The notes under the pieces were generated by a model. The model had not been told where the DNA came from, searched no databases, and was given only the letters and a program-made list of their open reading frames with translations. The position numbers were made by a program, and so were the translations under genes. Shown here piece by piece: positions 44,572-55,299 of a DNA stretch of 64,000 bases. The DNA is from Arctopsyche grandis (Eukaryota > Arthropoda > Insecta > Trichoptera > Hydropsychidae). The stretch is taken from NCBI RefSeq assembly GCF_051622035.1, contig NC_135365.1, forward strand, positions 3,772,501 to 3,836,500. Direction: 5' to 3'. Numbering within the stretch: the first letter of the stretch is position 1; each line of letters begins with the position of its first letter.

Positions 44572-47500
44572 CTAAGCTACCGAAGTTGACGGAATTGAAG
44601 CTGCTGTTTCTCCTCCCTCTTGCTGATCTTCCTTCCTGTCAAGTGGTCCTTGTGGTAGAATCGGCAATGGCGCCACTAGATGACTGGACCGACGAAACTC
44701 TCCGCTGGCAGTAAAGACGTCGACGACTCGAACTCTGCCATCTGGTCCGGGATACAATTTAGTGACTCGACCCAAGACCCATCGGGTTGGCAGCATGTGT
44801 TCCTCCTTTAACAGGACCATTTGACCCACACTCAGATTGTTGCTCGAGTCCTTCTTCCATTTGTGTCGTAACTGCAAAGAATGTAAATATTCCGCCGACC
44901 AACGTTTCCAAAATGCTGCTGTGGTCAATTGTATCTGAAGCAGATTGGCATGGACATTAGTGTTATATTTAACCTCCATTGGAAGAGCGAGTAAGGATCT
45001 GCCAATTAAGAAATGTCCAGGTGTGAGGGGTAAAAGGTCTAGTGGATCCGAAGACAAGGGACTAAGAGGACGGGAATTCATGCAAGCTTCTATTTGAGTC
45101 AATACCGTACAAAATGATTCGAAATTTAAGGTGGTGGCCTTTAACACCTTGTTTAAATGAATCTTCATGGATTTAACCGCTGCTTCCCACAGCCCTCCCA
45201 TGTGAGGCGCCCTTGGCGGGTTAAACTTCCAACGAATCCCTTCGGAGGCTACATACCGTAGTAGCTTCTCCTCATGAGGACGTTCGTAAATTAATTTTAC
45301 TAAATTAACGAGTTCACGACTTGCACCGACAAAATTAGTAGCATTGTCGGAATATATCGTATTGGGCCTGCCACGTCTGGCTACGAATCTTCTTAAACAA
45401 TTTAAGAAATTTGAACTCGTTAAGTCTCCGACAAGTTCCAAGTGAACTGCCTTACTGGAAAAACACACAAAGACACAAACGTAACCCTTAATTATCTTAG
45501 AATTCTTATTGCAACCACTCTTCACAGGAAAAGGTCCTGCGAAATCTATCCCCACATGACTGAAAGGAAATTTCGCAGTGGTACGTTCAAGCGGGAGTAA
45601 TCCCATTAATCTATTGTGTGACAGTGGTTTATTTCTGAAACAAATGACACATGAACGCACCACTCCTTTGACAGTATTATGTCCGGCCAATGGCCAATAG
45701 GTCTGCCGCAATAACGACAGTAAGGCTTGAGTACCCAAGTGAATATATTTCAAGTGCGCATCTCGGACAATCATGTGTGTAAGTTTATGCTTATTTGACA
45801 AGATAATGGGTGACGTTGATAGAGTTGTTCCCAGAGGAAGTCTACTTCCAACACAAATTAAATTCTCGTGGAATAGAGGGGACAATTTAGCTAATTTACT
45901 GCTACTGGGAATTGGATGTCCCTTGCTCAGCAAACGATATTCCAATGGAAATGATTCCATTTGCGATAACCTTATCAAATTATTTAAAGCATCTTTTAAT
46001 TCTAAAGCGGACGGTTCGTTATTTTCTTTAACGTTTAATTGTTTATTCCTTAGTGGCCGACGAACATATGATAAAACTCGAAGGAGTCTTGGAAGATGAG
46101 AATGTTTATCTATCCAATTATTTTCCCTCACAAGGGTAGCGTTAGTGACTACCCTTCTCTCTGGAAGATCTATTGTGATCTCAGGAGGTCTTCGAGGCCA
46201 TCGTGATTCGTCTAATTTCAACCAACTAGGGCCGTCCCACCATAACGAATTATGATTTAATTCTGATGGTTGAGTCCCTCGAGAAATTAAATCTGCTGGA
46301 TTGTCTGTAGAGGAGACATGGTACCACTCAATGGGTTGAGATATTGATTGGATTTCGGCCACTCGATTGGCAACGAAGGTGGTCCATTTACATGACTCTC
46401 CTCTAATCCAATGCAATGCGACGGTTGAATCCGTCCAATAATATTTTTCATTAATATGAATTGTTAATTGGTCTATTGTTGACTTCATTAACTTTGATAA
46501 TAACATAGCGGAGCACAGCTCTAAACGCGGAATAGTTACAAAACTGAGCGGAGCGACTCTCGAACGAGAACACACAAGATGACATTTGGAATTTCCCAAT
46601 TGATCAGTACATTTTACATAAATACAAGCACCATAAGCTTTCTCGGATGCGTCACAAAATCCGTGTGCCTGTATATTAATGACATTATTTAGTATTATCA
46701 ATCTAGGAATTTTATAAAGTTTCATGACTGTATTGGATAATTGACAATCTTTCCATTTTTTGAAGATTGTCTGAGGAATGAATTCATCCCAACCAATGGT
46801 TTGTTGCCAGACAGATTGCATTAATATCTTATAATTAATTAACAATGGAGATAATAGTCCTAATGGGTCGAAGATCTGACTAATTACTGATAAAAAGTTT
46901 CTTTTTGTTATATTTTCAGTCTCGACTTCGGTTTGAACCTTAAATACAAAAACGTCTTCCCGCGGTTTCCAAAATAAACCTAAAGTTTTGTGTGATTCGT
47001 TAGAGAAGTTAAAATCTGAACAATCGTCAGCTTTAACATCCGTGATTATATCGGAGTTGTTCGATGTCCATTTGCTTAAGGGCATACCGGCTGATAATAA
47101 TATGGTTTCCAGTTGAACCTTTAATAATTTACCAGCTTCAATAGTATTAGTTCCCGTGAGCAAATCATCAACATAAAAATCACGTTCGATCACTTTACTA
47201 GCGATGGGATATTTGTTTCTATTCTCCTCTGCTAACTGATTTAGACATCTAGTAGCTAAAAATGGGGCTGAAGCAGTTCCGAATGTTACTGTATTAAGCT
47301 TGTAATGCTTGAATTTACTCTGGGGATCTGTTCGCCAAATGATTCGTTGTACATTTTTATTTTTCTCTGCTATTTGAATCTGTCGGTACATCTGCTTAAT
47401 ATCCGCAGTAATCACGTATTTATGGAGTCGAAAGTTGAGTAGTAAACTTAACAAATCTGATTGGACACTAGGTCCCACCATCAAAATATTATTTAGTGAG

Positions 47501-49833
47501 ATATTAGACGTTGTCTTTGCGGACGCATCAAAAACTACACGATATTTAGTGGTAAGGCTAGACTCCTTAACCACGACGTGATGAGGTAAATAACAATGAA
47601 CCTCATGTGCCTCCGGAGGTTCACACTCTGACATATGTCCTAAATTTATGTACTCTTCTAAAACTTTATTGTATTCCATTTTTAAATTATTATTGGCTAA
47701 AAAACGTCTTTCCAAAGTTTTGTGTCTTTTCTCCGCAATGTGCAATGAACTTCCTAATACTACCGGGGAATTTTTATATGGTAAAGCTACACAAAATCTA
47801 CCGTTTTTATCTCGTGATGTGTGTGCTTGGAAATGTTCCTCACATCTTTTCTCCTCAAGAGATTGATGTTTTACCATAGGAACCTGGTCTATCATCCAAA
47901 AGTTTTGAATGTGACTGTCTAATTGACTTAAGCCTATGTGGCTCTTCCCTGGAGCATTATTTACTTCGGGATATGGACCAACTATTGTCCATCCGAATTC
48001 GGTATCCTTTAAGATAGGCATACCTTTTCCTAACTGGATGGTTCCTGCTTTCATAGCATGAACGCAAATCTCGGCGCCGAGCAATAAATCGATTGGCGTC
48101 GGTTTATTCCAAAGGGGATCTGATAACTTGATTCCCGCTGGTATTGAAATTAACTGTTGATCCAGTTTCACAGTTGGAATTTCGCCAGTAATTTCTGGTA
48201 ATACCAAACACAACACTTTGGTTGAGTAATTAGTGGTTGAAGACCTTATGGTCACCTTGGTGATGTGACGAATGCTACTTTCTTGATTAGCGATACCTAC
48301 AATTTTTTGAGAGATTTTCTCTAATTTGAAGTTATTCTTCTTAGCGAAAGATGTGGTAACATAGTTGACTTGTGAGCCGGAATCTAATAATGTGCGACCC
48401 TTAACGACCGTTCCATTGGACGTTATAATGTCTACTTGTACCGTCGGTAAAATTATCTCCCTTTGAGAGAAATGAGTAGAATGAGCATTAATTGACTTCC
48501 TTCCCGTATTATTGGAACTAAATGTATCGTCCTGATGCAACAAAGTGTGATGGTTTTGTTTGCACCTTAAGCAATTATAGTTAGACTTGCAATTTGTTAT
48601 CTTATGCGATGAATTTAAACATTTAAAACACATGTTATTAGATTTAACGAATTCATTTCTTTCCATACTGGATTTTGCTTTGAATTTATCACATTTGCCT
48701 ATGAAATGATTATTTCGACAGAATGCGCATGCGTTTACCTTACTTGATGGGTTTTTGTTCGCGACATGAGTTCTCATGATTCTTTGACGACTATGAGGGA
48801 ATTCCTTCACCGTAGTTACAGATGCAGTAGATTGTAATACATTACATCTATTCTGCAAGAATGTCTCTAAACTTTCATATGGTGGCATTTCTCTGCTAAC
48901 CAGCGATATTTCCCAGTCTCTTACTATATTAAAAGGTAATTTCCTTAGAACTAAACATGTTACCCATGGATCTAAAATTTCTCTCGCGTAACCCAACGAT
49001 TCAATGTTTTTAATACACACTGTTACCTGATTCAATAGATTTCTCAATTCGATATGTGATTCTCTTGTGATTAATTTTAAGTCACAAAGTGAATTAATCC
49101 TAGTTTTGAGATTAAGTCTTGGTAAATTATATTGCTTGTCTAAAATACTCCAAGCTATTTCGTAATTGTCTGAGCTAATATCTAAACCTGATACAGCTGC
49201 CAAAGCGGGACCGATTAAAGATTGATGCAAATATTGCAATTTCGTGACATTCGAATATTCCGTTTTGTTTCCTATTATATTCTTAAAAGCTTGTTGAAAC
49301 GATTGCCATTCAGATGGATCTCCCTGAAATGTGGGAATGGTTAACGTCGGTAACTTATCTCTAGCAAATTTAATTGTTGCTTGCTCTACCTTTAGTTTAC
49401 TATCTTGAAAGGATTGGCAATCTAATGCTGCTTTAAGATTTTTAACTGTTATTGTAATTGCATCGTACTCTTCGTTTATTTTGGCCGCTTTCGGTATGTC
49501 TGTAAGGTTATCTAAATATTCGTAATGGAGTTTTCGGACATAATCGTATGCTTCTTTAATGGTTTGATACTGTCCTTCATCTAATTCGGAGGATTTATCT
49601 ATTTTTCCTTTTAGTCTTTGTACCGCGCCTGAATACCTTAATTCTATTGACGTCATTATAACTTCTACTTTATTTTCCTTCGCTAATATTTCTATCGATT
49701 GAGTCTGACTTCGAGTCTGATGTATTCTAGAGCTTGACCTGTCTCTAATAGGTTCTACGTCCCTAGTTGGATTTCGACCTTTATGCGACTGGGAAGTCGA
49801 AGCTTCTATTTCCTCGTTTTCAGCACTTGACAT
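44572..49833 (-). CDS. gag-pol: BEL/Pao gag-pol polyprotein, intact
   Basis: 1753 residues in one frame. Gag part (about 1-400) with a DUF1759-type region (PTLTIPTFQGDPSEWQSF, about 158-175), zinc knuckles CAFCRNNHFIGKC, CFKCLNSSHKITNC and CLRCKQNHHTLLH (about 370-435). Aspartic protease with LLDSGSQ (about 480). Reverse transcriptase with FDASAKT and the catalytic FYVDDLL (about 888). RNase H with FCDASEKAYGA (about 1062) and TDSTVALHWI (about 1135). Integrase with an H-C zinc region ending SCVICFR (about 1400), catalytic Asp in GIDFAGPF (about 1427), Asp in YSDNATNF (about 1498) and Glu in GGLWEAAVK (about 1546). C-terminal DUF5641 region. It copies element RNA to DNA inside virus-like particles and integrates it. 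All catalytic residues I can check are present. The start ATG follows the leader and aligns with the outer copy. Confidence 0.92.
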   Translation of the reverse strand: MSSAENEEIEASTSQSHKGRNPTRDVEPIRDRSSSRIHQTRSQTQSIEILAKENKVEVIMTSIELRYSGAVQRLKGKIDKSSELDEGQYQTIKEAYDYVRKLHYEYLDNLTDIPKAAKINEEYDAITITVKNLKAALDCQSFQDSKLKVEQATIKFARDKLPTLTIPTFQGDPSEWQSFQQAFKNIIGNKTEYSNVTKLQYLHQSLIGPALAAVSGLDISSDNYEIAWSILDKQYNLPRLNLKTRINSLCDLKLITRESHIELRNLLNQVTVCIKNIESLGYAREILDPWVTCLVLRKLPFNIVRDWEISLVSREMPPYESLETFLQNRCNVLQSTASVTTVKEFPHSRQRIMRTHVANKNPSSKVNACAFCRNNHFIGKCDKFKAKSSMERNEFVKSNNMCFKCLNSSHKITNCKSNYNCLRCKQNHHTLLHQDDTFSSNNTGRKSINAHSTHFSQREIILPTVQVDIITSNGTVVKGRTLLDSGSQVNYVTTSFAKKNNFKLEKISQKIVGIANQESSIRHITKVTIRSSTTNYSTKVLCLVLPEITGEIPTVKLDQQLISIPAGIKLSDPLWNKPTPIDLLLGAEICVHAMKAGTIQLGKGMPILKDTEFGWTIVGPYPEVNNAPGKSHIGLSQLDSHIQNFWMIDQVPMVKHQSLEEKRCEEHFQAHTSRDKNGRFCVALPYKNSPVVLGSSLHIAEKRHKTLERRFLANNNLKMEYNKVLEEYINLGHMSECEPPEAHEVHCYLPHHVVVKESSLTTKYRVVFDASAKTTSNISLNNILMVGPSVQSDLLSLLLNFRLHKYVITADIKQMYRQIQIAEKNKNVQRIIWRTDPQSKFKHYKLNTVTFGTASAPFLATRCLNQLAEENRNKYPIASKVIERDFYVDDLLTGTNTIEAGKLLKVQLETILLSAGMPLSKWTSNNSDIITDVKADDCSDFNFSNESHKTLGLFWKPREDVFVFKVQTEVETENITKRNFLSVISQIFDPLGLLSPLLINYKILMQSVWQQTIGWDEFIPQTIFKKWKDCQLSNTVMKLYKIPRLIILNNVINIQAHGFCDASEKAYGACIYVKCTDQLGNSKCHLVCSRSRVAPLSFVTIPRLELCSAMLLSKLMKSTIDQLTIHINEKYYWTDSTVALHWIRGESCKWTTFVANRVAEIQSISQPIEWYHVSSTDNPADLISRGTQPSELNHNSLWWDGPSWLKLDESRWPRRPPEITIDLPERRVVTNATLVRENNWIDKHSHLPRLLRVLSYVRRPLRNKQLNVKENNEPSALELKDALNNLIRLSQMESFPLEYRLLSKGHPIPSSSKLAKLSPLFHENLICVGSRLPLGTTLSTSPIILSNKHKLTHMIVRDAHLKYIHLGTQALLSLLRQTYWPLAGHNTVKGVVRSCVICFRNKPLSHNRLMGLLPLERTTAKFPFSHVGIDFAGPFPVKSGCNKNSKIIKGYVCVFVCFSSKAVHLELVGDLTSSNFLNCLRRFVARRGRPNTIYSDNATNFVGASRELVNLVKLIYERPHEEKLLRYVASEGIRWKFNPPRAPHMGGLWEAAVKSMKIHLNKVLKATTLNFESFCTVLTQIEACMNSRPLSPLSSDPLDLLPLTPGHFLIGRSLLALPMEVKYNTNVHANLLQIQLTTAAFWKRWSAEYLHSLQLRHKWKKDSSNNLSVGQMVLLKEEHMLPTRWVLGRVTKLYPGPDGRVRVVDVFTASGEFRRSSHLVAPLPILPQGPLDRKEDQQEGGETAASIPSTSVA

Positions 49834-50964
49834 TTGTTTCAGAAAGTTGCACTATTTCGTCTCATAAATACAGTTATTCTCTACTATAGCTGTCAATTGA
49901 ACTATTCGTAGAGATAAGGTAATAATATTCAATGATTCACCGTGAATCTTAATATTCTACTTTAACTATTATCACCAGAATCTATCCAACATATTTTGGA
50001 AGAAATTACAACCCTAAATTGGTGGGTGCTTGATTTAAACCACTTTGGGGCTACAAGTCTTGTGATTTATTTTAAATCACCACTGTTTCATCACACATTA
50101 TGAAACAAAGAGATCTACCGATGTATGAATATGCCGGTATGTACTTGATTTAATCCACTTTGGGGCTACAAGTGTAATTCCACATTTATCGTGGAAGGGG
50201 GGGGGGGGAGGGTGTTTCTACACACATTAAGAAACAAAGATCTACCGATATGCATATACCGGTATGTACTTGGTTTAAGCCACTTTGGGGCTACAAGTAT
50301 AATTCCACATTTATCGTGGAAGGGGGGGGGGGGGAGGAGGGTGTTTCTACACACATTAAGAAACAAAGATCTACCGATATGAATATACCGGTATGTACTT
50401 GATTTAATCCACTTTGGGGCTACAAGTATAATTCTCCACGTGCTTTGCTAATTTTACACTACATCTGATTTTACACTTTTAATACGAAATTCGATGCGAC
50501 CGATGAAACATTCCTTCGTAGCGCGATATTATTTTATACAATCGCGTTAATTAATTGTTATACTTTAAAACATATTTTAAAACTGACCTACCCACATGAT
50601 TGCCTTTTGAACAGATTGCCTGAGATTGAATACATTCACTTACTTGAATATCCTTTACGATGTTTATGTGATCGTTCCGATAATTTTGGATTACCTCTGT
50701 GTCCCATGCGTCTTTGTAGGTTATGTTTTTATTTATATATTTTCTGCGTCAATCACGCGGTCATGTACCTCTGTACATCAATCAATATATTGCTGAAATA
50801 GAAGCAAACATGTTATTAGTATTGGAAAGGTATGGATAGTAACAAAGGAACGATACCGATTTCTTAATTGACATCCATTTTTTCTCGACCACGTTTTTTC
50901 CTATTGGTTTGTCCGTTTGGTGTTGTGGCCTAGGTTACTGGTGTCCGGTTCGAAGTGACCATCA
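49834..50964 (-). other. 5' leader of the inner BEL element
   Basis: 1,131 bp between 5' LTR and gag. Holds a tandem array of ~125-bp units (50030-50440). Next to the LTR the sense strand reads TGATGGTCACTTCGAACCGG, the likely primer-binding region; the tRNA cannot be assigned by eye. Confidence 0.75.
50030..50440 (-). repeat. Leader minisatellite, about four units
   Basis: CCACTTTGGGGCTACAAGT occurs four times (near 50041, 50157, 50280, 50410). Units of ~120-130 bp also contain an ACCGGTATGTACTTG block and a poly-G run of 9-13. Confidence 0.85.
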
Positions 50965-51193
50965 TGGAAAAGACTTCGATAATGGTTTGATGTAGTTTAT
51001 TGAAATGTAAAATTTGCACGTGGTGGTTCAGCGGAGCGTACGGAACACAAGTTGTCCGTACGCCGTCTGCTCGAACTCTGTCGACCGTCGCGTATTTCCG
51101 CTTGGGCCGACACTAATGCCAACTCGTCAATAATGCCAATCGACAATCAGTTAATAAGACTGTTTGCCACACGTCATTACAAAAGTCGGAACA
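50965..51193 (-). repeat. 5' LTR of the inner BEL element
   Basis: 229 bp; a CTG-to-A change removes two bases relative to the other LTRs near 51072. Otherwise matches the outer LTRs. Confidence 0.9.
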
Positions 51194-51198
51194 ACACA

Positions 51199-52399
51199 TG
51201 TTATTAGATTTAACGAATTCATTTCTTTCCATACTGGATTTTGCTTTGAATTTATCACATTTGCCTATGAAATGATTATTTCGACAGAATGCGCATGCGT
51301 TTACCTTACTTGATGGGTTTTTGTTCGCGACATGAGTTCTCATGATTCTTTGACGACTATGAGGGAATTCCTTCACCGTAGTTACAGATGCAGTAGATTG
51401 TAATACATTACATCTATTCTGCAAGAATGTCTCTAAACTTTCATATGGTGGCATTTCTCTGCTAACCAGCGATATTTCCCAGTCTCTTACTATATTAAAA
51501 GGTAATTTCCTTAGAACTAAACATGTTACCCATGGATCTAAAATTTCTCTCGCGTAACCCAACGATTCAATGTTTTTAATACACACTGTTACCTGATTCA
51601 ATAGATTTCTCAATTCGATATGTGATTCTCTTGTGATTAATTTTAAGTCACAAAGTGAATTAATCCTAGTTTTGAGATTAAGTCTTGGTAAATTATATTG
51701 CTTGTCTAAAATACTCCAAGCTATTTCGTAATTGTCTGAGCTAATATCTAAACCTGATACAGCTGCCAAAGCGGGACCGATTAAGGATTGATGCAAATAT
51801 TGCAATTTCGTGACATTCGAATATTCCGTTTTGTTTCCTATTATATTCTTAAAAGCTTGTTGAAACGATTGCCATTCAGATGGATCTCCCTGAAATGTGG
51901 GAATGGTTAACGTCGGTAACTTATCTCTAGCAAATTTAATTGTTGCTTGCTCTACCTTTAGTTTACTATCTTGAAAGGATTGGCAATCTAATGCTGCTTT
52001 AAGATTTTTAACTGTTATTGTAATTGCATCGTACTCTTCGTCTATTTTGGCCGCTTTCGATATGTCTGTAAGGTTATCTAAATACTCGTAATGGAGTTTT
52101 CGGACATAATCGTATGCTTCTTTAATGGTTTGATACTGTCCTTCATCTAATTCGGAGGATTTATCTATTTTTTTTTTTAGTCTTTGTACCGCGCCTGAAT
52201 ACCTTAATTCTATTGACGTCATTATAACTTCTACTTTATTTTCCTTCGCTAATATTTCTATCGATTGAGTCTGACTTCGAGTCTGATGTATTCTAGAGCT
52301 TGACCTGTCTCTAATAGGTTCTACGTCCCTAGTTGGATTTCGACCTTTATGCGACTTGGAAGTCGAAGCTTCTATTTCCTCGTTTTCAGCACTTGACAT
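51199..52399 (-). pseudogene. gag part of the outer BEL element
   Basis: About 400 gag codons, differing from the inner copy at only a handful of residues (e.g. Lys for Gln near residue 15, KK for GK near 76, Asp for Asn in the KIDEE stretch). Cut in the second zinc knuckle by the inner element; the frame runs ~25 codons into the LTR before stopping. Confidence 0.88.
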
Positions 52400-53787
52400 T
52401 TATTTCAGAAAGTTGCACTATTTCGTCTCATAAATACAGTTATTCTCTACTATAGCTGTCAATTGAACTATTCGTAGAGATAAGGTAATAATATTCAATG
52501 ATTAACCGTGAATCTTAATATTCTACTTTAACTATTATCACCAGAATCTATCCAACATATTTTGGAAGAAATAACAACCCTAAATTGGTGGGTGCTTGAT
52601 TTAAACCACTTTGGGGCTACAAGTCTTGTGATTTATTTTAAATCACCACTGTTTCATCACACATTATGAAACAAAGAGATCTACCGATGTATGAATATGC
52701 CGGTATGTACTTGATTTAATCCACTTTGGGGCTACAAGTGTAATTCCACATTTATCGTGGAAGGGGGGGGGGGGGGGGAGGGTGTTTCTACACACATTAA
52801 GAAACAAAGATCTACCGATATGAATATACCGGTATGTACTTGGTTTAAGCCACTTTGGGGCTACAAGTATAATTCCACATTTATCGTGGAAGGGGGGGGG
52901 GGGGAGGGTGTTTCTACACACATTAAGAAACAAAGATCTACCGATATGAATATACCGGTATGTACTTGGTTTAAGCCACTTTGGGGCTACAAGTATAATT
53001 CCACATTTATTGTGGAGGGGGGAGGGGGGAGAAAGTTTCTACACACATTAAGAAACAAAGAGATCTGCCGTTATATGAATATACCGGTATGTACTTGATT
53101 TAATCCACTTTGGGGCTACAAGTGTAATTCCACATTTATCGTGGAAGGGGGGGGGGGGGGAGGGTGTTTCTACACACATTAAGAAACAAAGATCTACCGA
53201 TATGAATATACCGGTATGTACTTGGTTTAAGCCACTTTGGGGCTACAAGTATAATTCCCCACGTGCTTTGCTAATTTTACACTACATCTGATTTTACACT
53301 TTTAATACGAAATTCGATGCGACCGATGAAACATTCCTTCGTAGCGCGATATTATTTTATACAATCGCGTTAATTAATTGTTATACTTTAAAACATATTT
53401 TAAAAACTGACCTACCCACATGATTGCCTTTTGAACAGATTGCCTGAGATTGAATACATTCACTTACTTGAATATCCTTTACGATGTTTATGTGATCGTT
53501 CCGATAATTTTGGATTACCTCTGTGTCCCATGCGTCTTTGTAGGTTATGTTTTTATTTATATATTTTCTGCGTCAATCACGCGGTCATGTACCTCTGTAC
53601 ATCAATCAATATATTGCTGAAATAGAAGCAAACATGTTATTAGTATTGGAAAGGTATGGATAGTAACAAAGGAACGATACCGATTTCTTAATTGACATCC
53701 ATTTTTTCTCGACCACGTTTTTTCCTATTGGTTTGTCCGTTTGGTGTTGTGGCCTAGGTTACTGGTGTCCGGTTCGAAAGACCATCA
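52400..53787 (-). other. 5' leader of the outer BEL element
   Basis: 1,388 bp, like 49834-50964 but longer because of extra tandem units (52600-53260). The sense primer-binding region reads TGATGGTCTTTCGAACCGG, slightly different from the inner copy. Confidence 0.75.
52600..53260 (-). repeat. Leader minisatellite, about six units
   Basis: CCACTTTGGGGCTACAAGT occurs near 52609, 52725, 52850, 52976, 53108 and 53235. Poly-G runs vary from about 6 to 15. Confidence 0.85.
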
Positions 53788-54018
53788 TGGAAAAGACTTC
53801 GATAATGGTTTGATGTAGTTTATTGAAATGTAAAATTTGCACGTGGTGGTTCAGCGGAGCGTACGGAACACAAGTTGTCCGTACGCCGTCTGCTCGCTGA
53901 CTCTGTCGACCGTCGCGTATTTCCGCTTGGGCCGACACTAATGCCAACTCGTCAATAATGCCAATCGACAATCAGTTAATAAGACTGTTTGCCACACGTC
54001 ATTACAAAAGTCGGAACA
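53788..54018 (-). repeat. 5' LTR of the outer BEL element
   Basis: 231 bp, identical as read to 37975-38205. Confidence 0.9.
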
Positions 54019-54532
54019 GTCAGTATTTTATTATGCATAGATTGTCAGTATTTTTATTATTTATCCGGTCACAATAACACGGGCAAAGCCGGGTAGTAAC
54101 ACTGGGAATTTTATAAAATTATTTTTTACATATTGTTATTTTTACTATTTTAAATTACTTTTGTTTATTTTTATTTTCTTTTCATGCCTTCTTTTAAAAT
54201 ATATATTTTTTTTAATTTTACTTTTTTTTTCTATTCAATCTTCTATTGTATCTTTCTTTCGTCATCGTCATGTCAAATGTAGTGTTTGTGTCCTTTTGAT
54301 TTTTGTATGTTGTCAAAAAAATCAATTCACTATATTAAAAAAAAAATTATACTTTCTCGAGAATTCTCGAGAATCTCGAGAAACAAAAAAAGAAAATCTC
54401 GAATTCTCGAGATTCGAAATATTTCGAGAAAATAAGATTCTCAAATCTCGAGATTCAAATATTCCGAGAAAAGGAGATTCTCGAATCTCGAGAATCAAAA
54501 AAAGTCGAGAAATCACAACCTCTATTCACATC

Positions 54533-54980
54533 TACATAGTTCAACAGCTACTGATCTATTGATCATTTTATATTTTATAATTTTATTTAATCATGGGATA
54601 GTATTATCATATTATTATTTTTATTACATTATTATTTTTATTATATAATTATTTTTTATTTTTGTGTTTTATTTGCTTAATTTGAATATTTATTATTATT
54701 AGTTTATTTTTGTTACAACTATAATCTAAGTTATTATTTTTATTATTATTAATATTGTTATCTTACCACTTTCACTGATACTATTTTATTGTTATTTTCT
54801 ATTTTTTTCTAAATTTTTGTTTTTTAATGTTTAATGTTTAAATCACCTTCATACATATATGCGAAATTATTTAAAAATGGTTTATCTTCTAATAATTATT
54901 TTTTATTATCAATTTTGTAATTAATAAAACTGTAAATTTTCCTAACAAAATAAAATAAATAATAGAATTAAATAATATTT
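54533..54980. other. AT-rich DNA, right half of the LINE-tail repeat then microsatellite
   Basis: 54533-54600 continues the repeat interrupted by the hAT element (compare 31460-31500). The rest is TTATTATTT-type low complexity. Confidence 0.5.
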
Positions 54981-54982
54981 TT

Positions 54983-55109
54983 GGCACGGCTGTAAAATAA
55001 ATTACACGACAAATGTCAAAACTACATTTAATGTCACATTAACATCTCTAAAATAGCTCGGTTGACAGAATCGGTGTTCGTCCAACAAACCACATGTCAA
55101 ACGGGTTGC
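54983..55109. mobile_element. MITE half copy (GGCACGGCTGTAAAATAAAT family)
   Basis: Matches the left part of 62200-62376 up to the GGGTTGCCAG segment; the inverted right end is missing. Confidence 0.6.
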
Positions 55110-55210
55110 CAGTAACAAAAATAATAATAATAATAATAAAAATCATAACCAGTTACATTTTCACTAGGTAATCGCAATATCTTAGCGGCCAACACTTATT
55201 TATTTAAGAG

Positions 55211-55227
55211 TTAGGTTAGGTTAGGTT
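55211..55227. repeat. Interstitial TTAGG repeats
   Basis: Just over three units of the arthropod telomere motif, followed by GGCCCTAACTGTTCC. Too short for a telomere; probably part of a dispersed repeat. Confidence 0.6.
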
Positions 55228-55299
55228 GGCCCTAACTGTTCCAACCCCTTCACGGTTCGGGCCTTATCGTGGCCAGGGGACTTAAGGGTCTTTGGACAT

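Larger units (their letters stand above)
43304..51193 (-). mobile_element. Inner, complete BEL/Pao LTR retrotransposon
   Basis: 7,890 bp. LTRs 43304-43534 (3') and 50965-51193 (5'); 5-bp duplication ACACA at 43299-43303 and 51194-51198, taken from the outer element's gag. Contains an intact gag-pol frame, a long 3' region and a leader with tandem repeats. No env gene. Possibly still mobile, but its LTRs differ from each other (see findings). Confidence 0.92.
37975..54018 (-). mobile_element. Outer BEL/Pao LTR retrotransposon, itself interrupted
   Basis: Terminal LTRs 37975-38205 (3') and 53788-54018 (5') are identical as read, and the whole is flanked by the 5-bp duplication GTCAG (37970-37974, 54019-54023). 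Order along the minus strand: 5' LTR, leader, gag to about residue 401, inner element, rest of gag-pol, 3' region, 3' LTR. Without the insertion it would be about 8.15 kb. The coding halves on either side are open. Confidence 0.9.
37444..54524. mobile_element. hAT-like transposon interrupted by the BEL/Pao nest
   Basis: Starts TAGAGGTTGTGAT and ends ATCACAACCTCTA (inverted copies), flanked by the same 8 bases TTCACATC (37436-37443 and 54525-54532). Without the retrotransposons it is about 1.03 kb and has no transposase. Both subterminal regions are packed with TCTCGAGA/TCTCGAAT motifs (37456-37580, 54356-54510). It was inserted into an older LINE-tail repeat, whose halves lie at 37395-37443 and 54525-54600. 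Confidence 0.85.

Noticed and set aside
52757..53098. 113-codon glycine-containing frame in the BEL leader
   Set aside because: Runs across tandem repeats and poly-G tracts with repeated identical segments; not a gene.
50030..53260. CRISPR-like array
   Set aside because: Units are ~125 bp direct repeats without spacers, in a eukaryotic LTR element leader.
37975..54018. Tandem four-LTR array made by unequal recombination between LTRs
   Set aside because: The inner pair of LTRs is flanked by ACACA on both sides and splits gag at one point. That is what an insertion gives; recombination would not make a target duplication there.
55211..55227. Telomere sequence
   Set aside because: Only about three TTAGG units in the middle of unrelated sequence.
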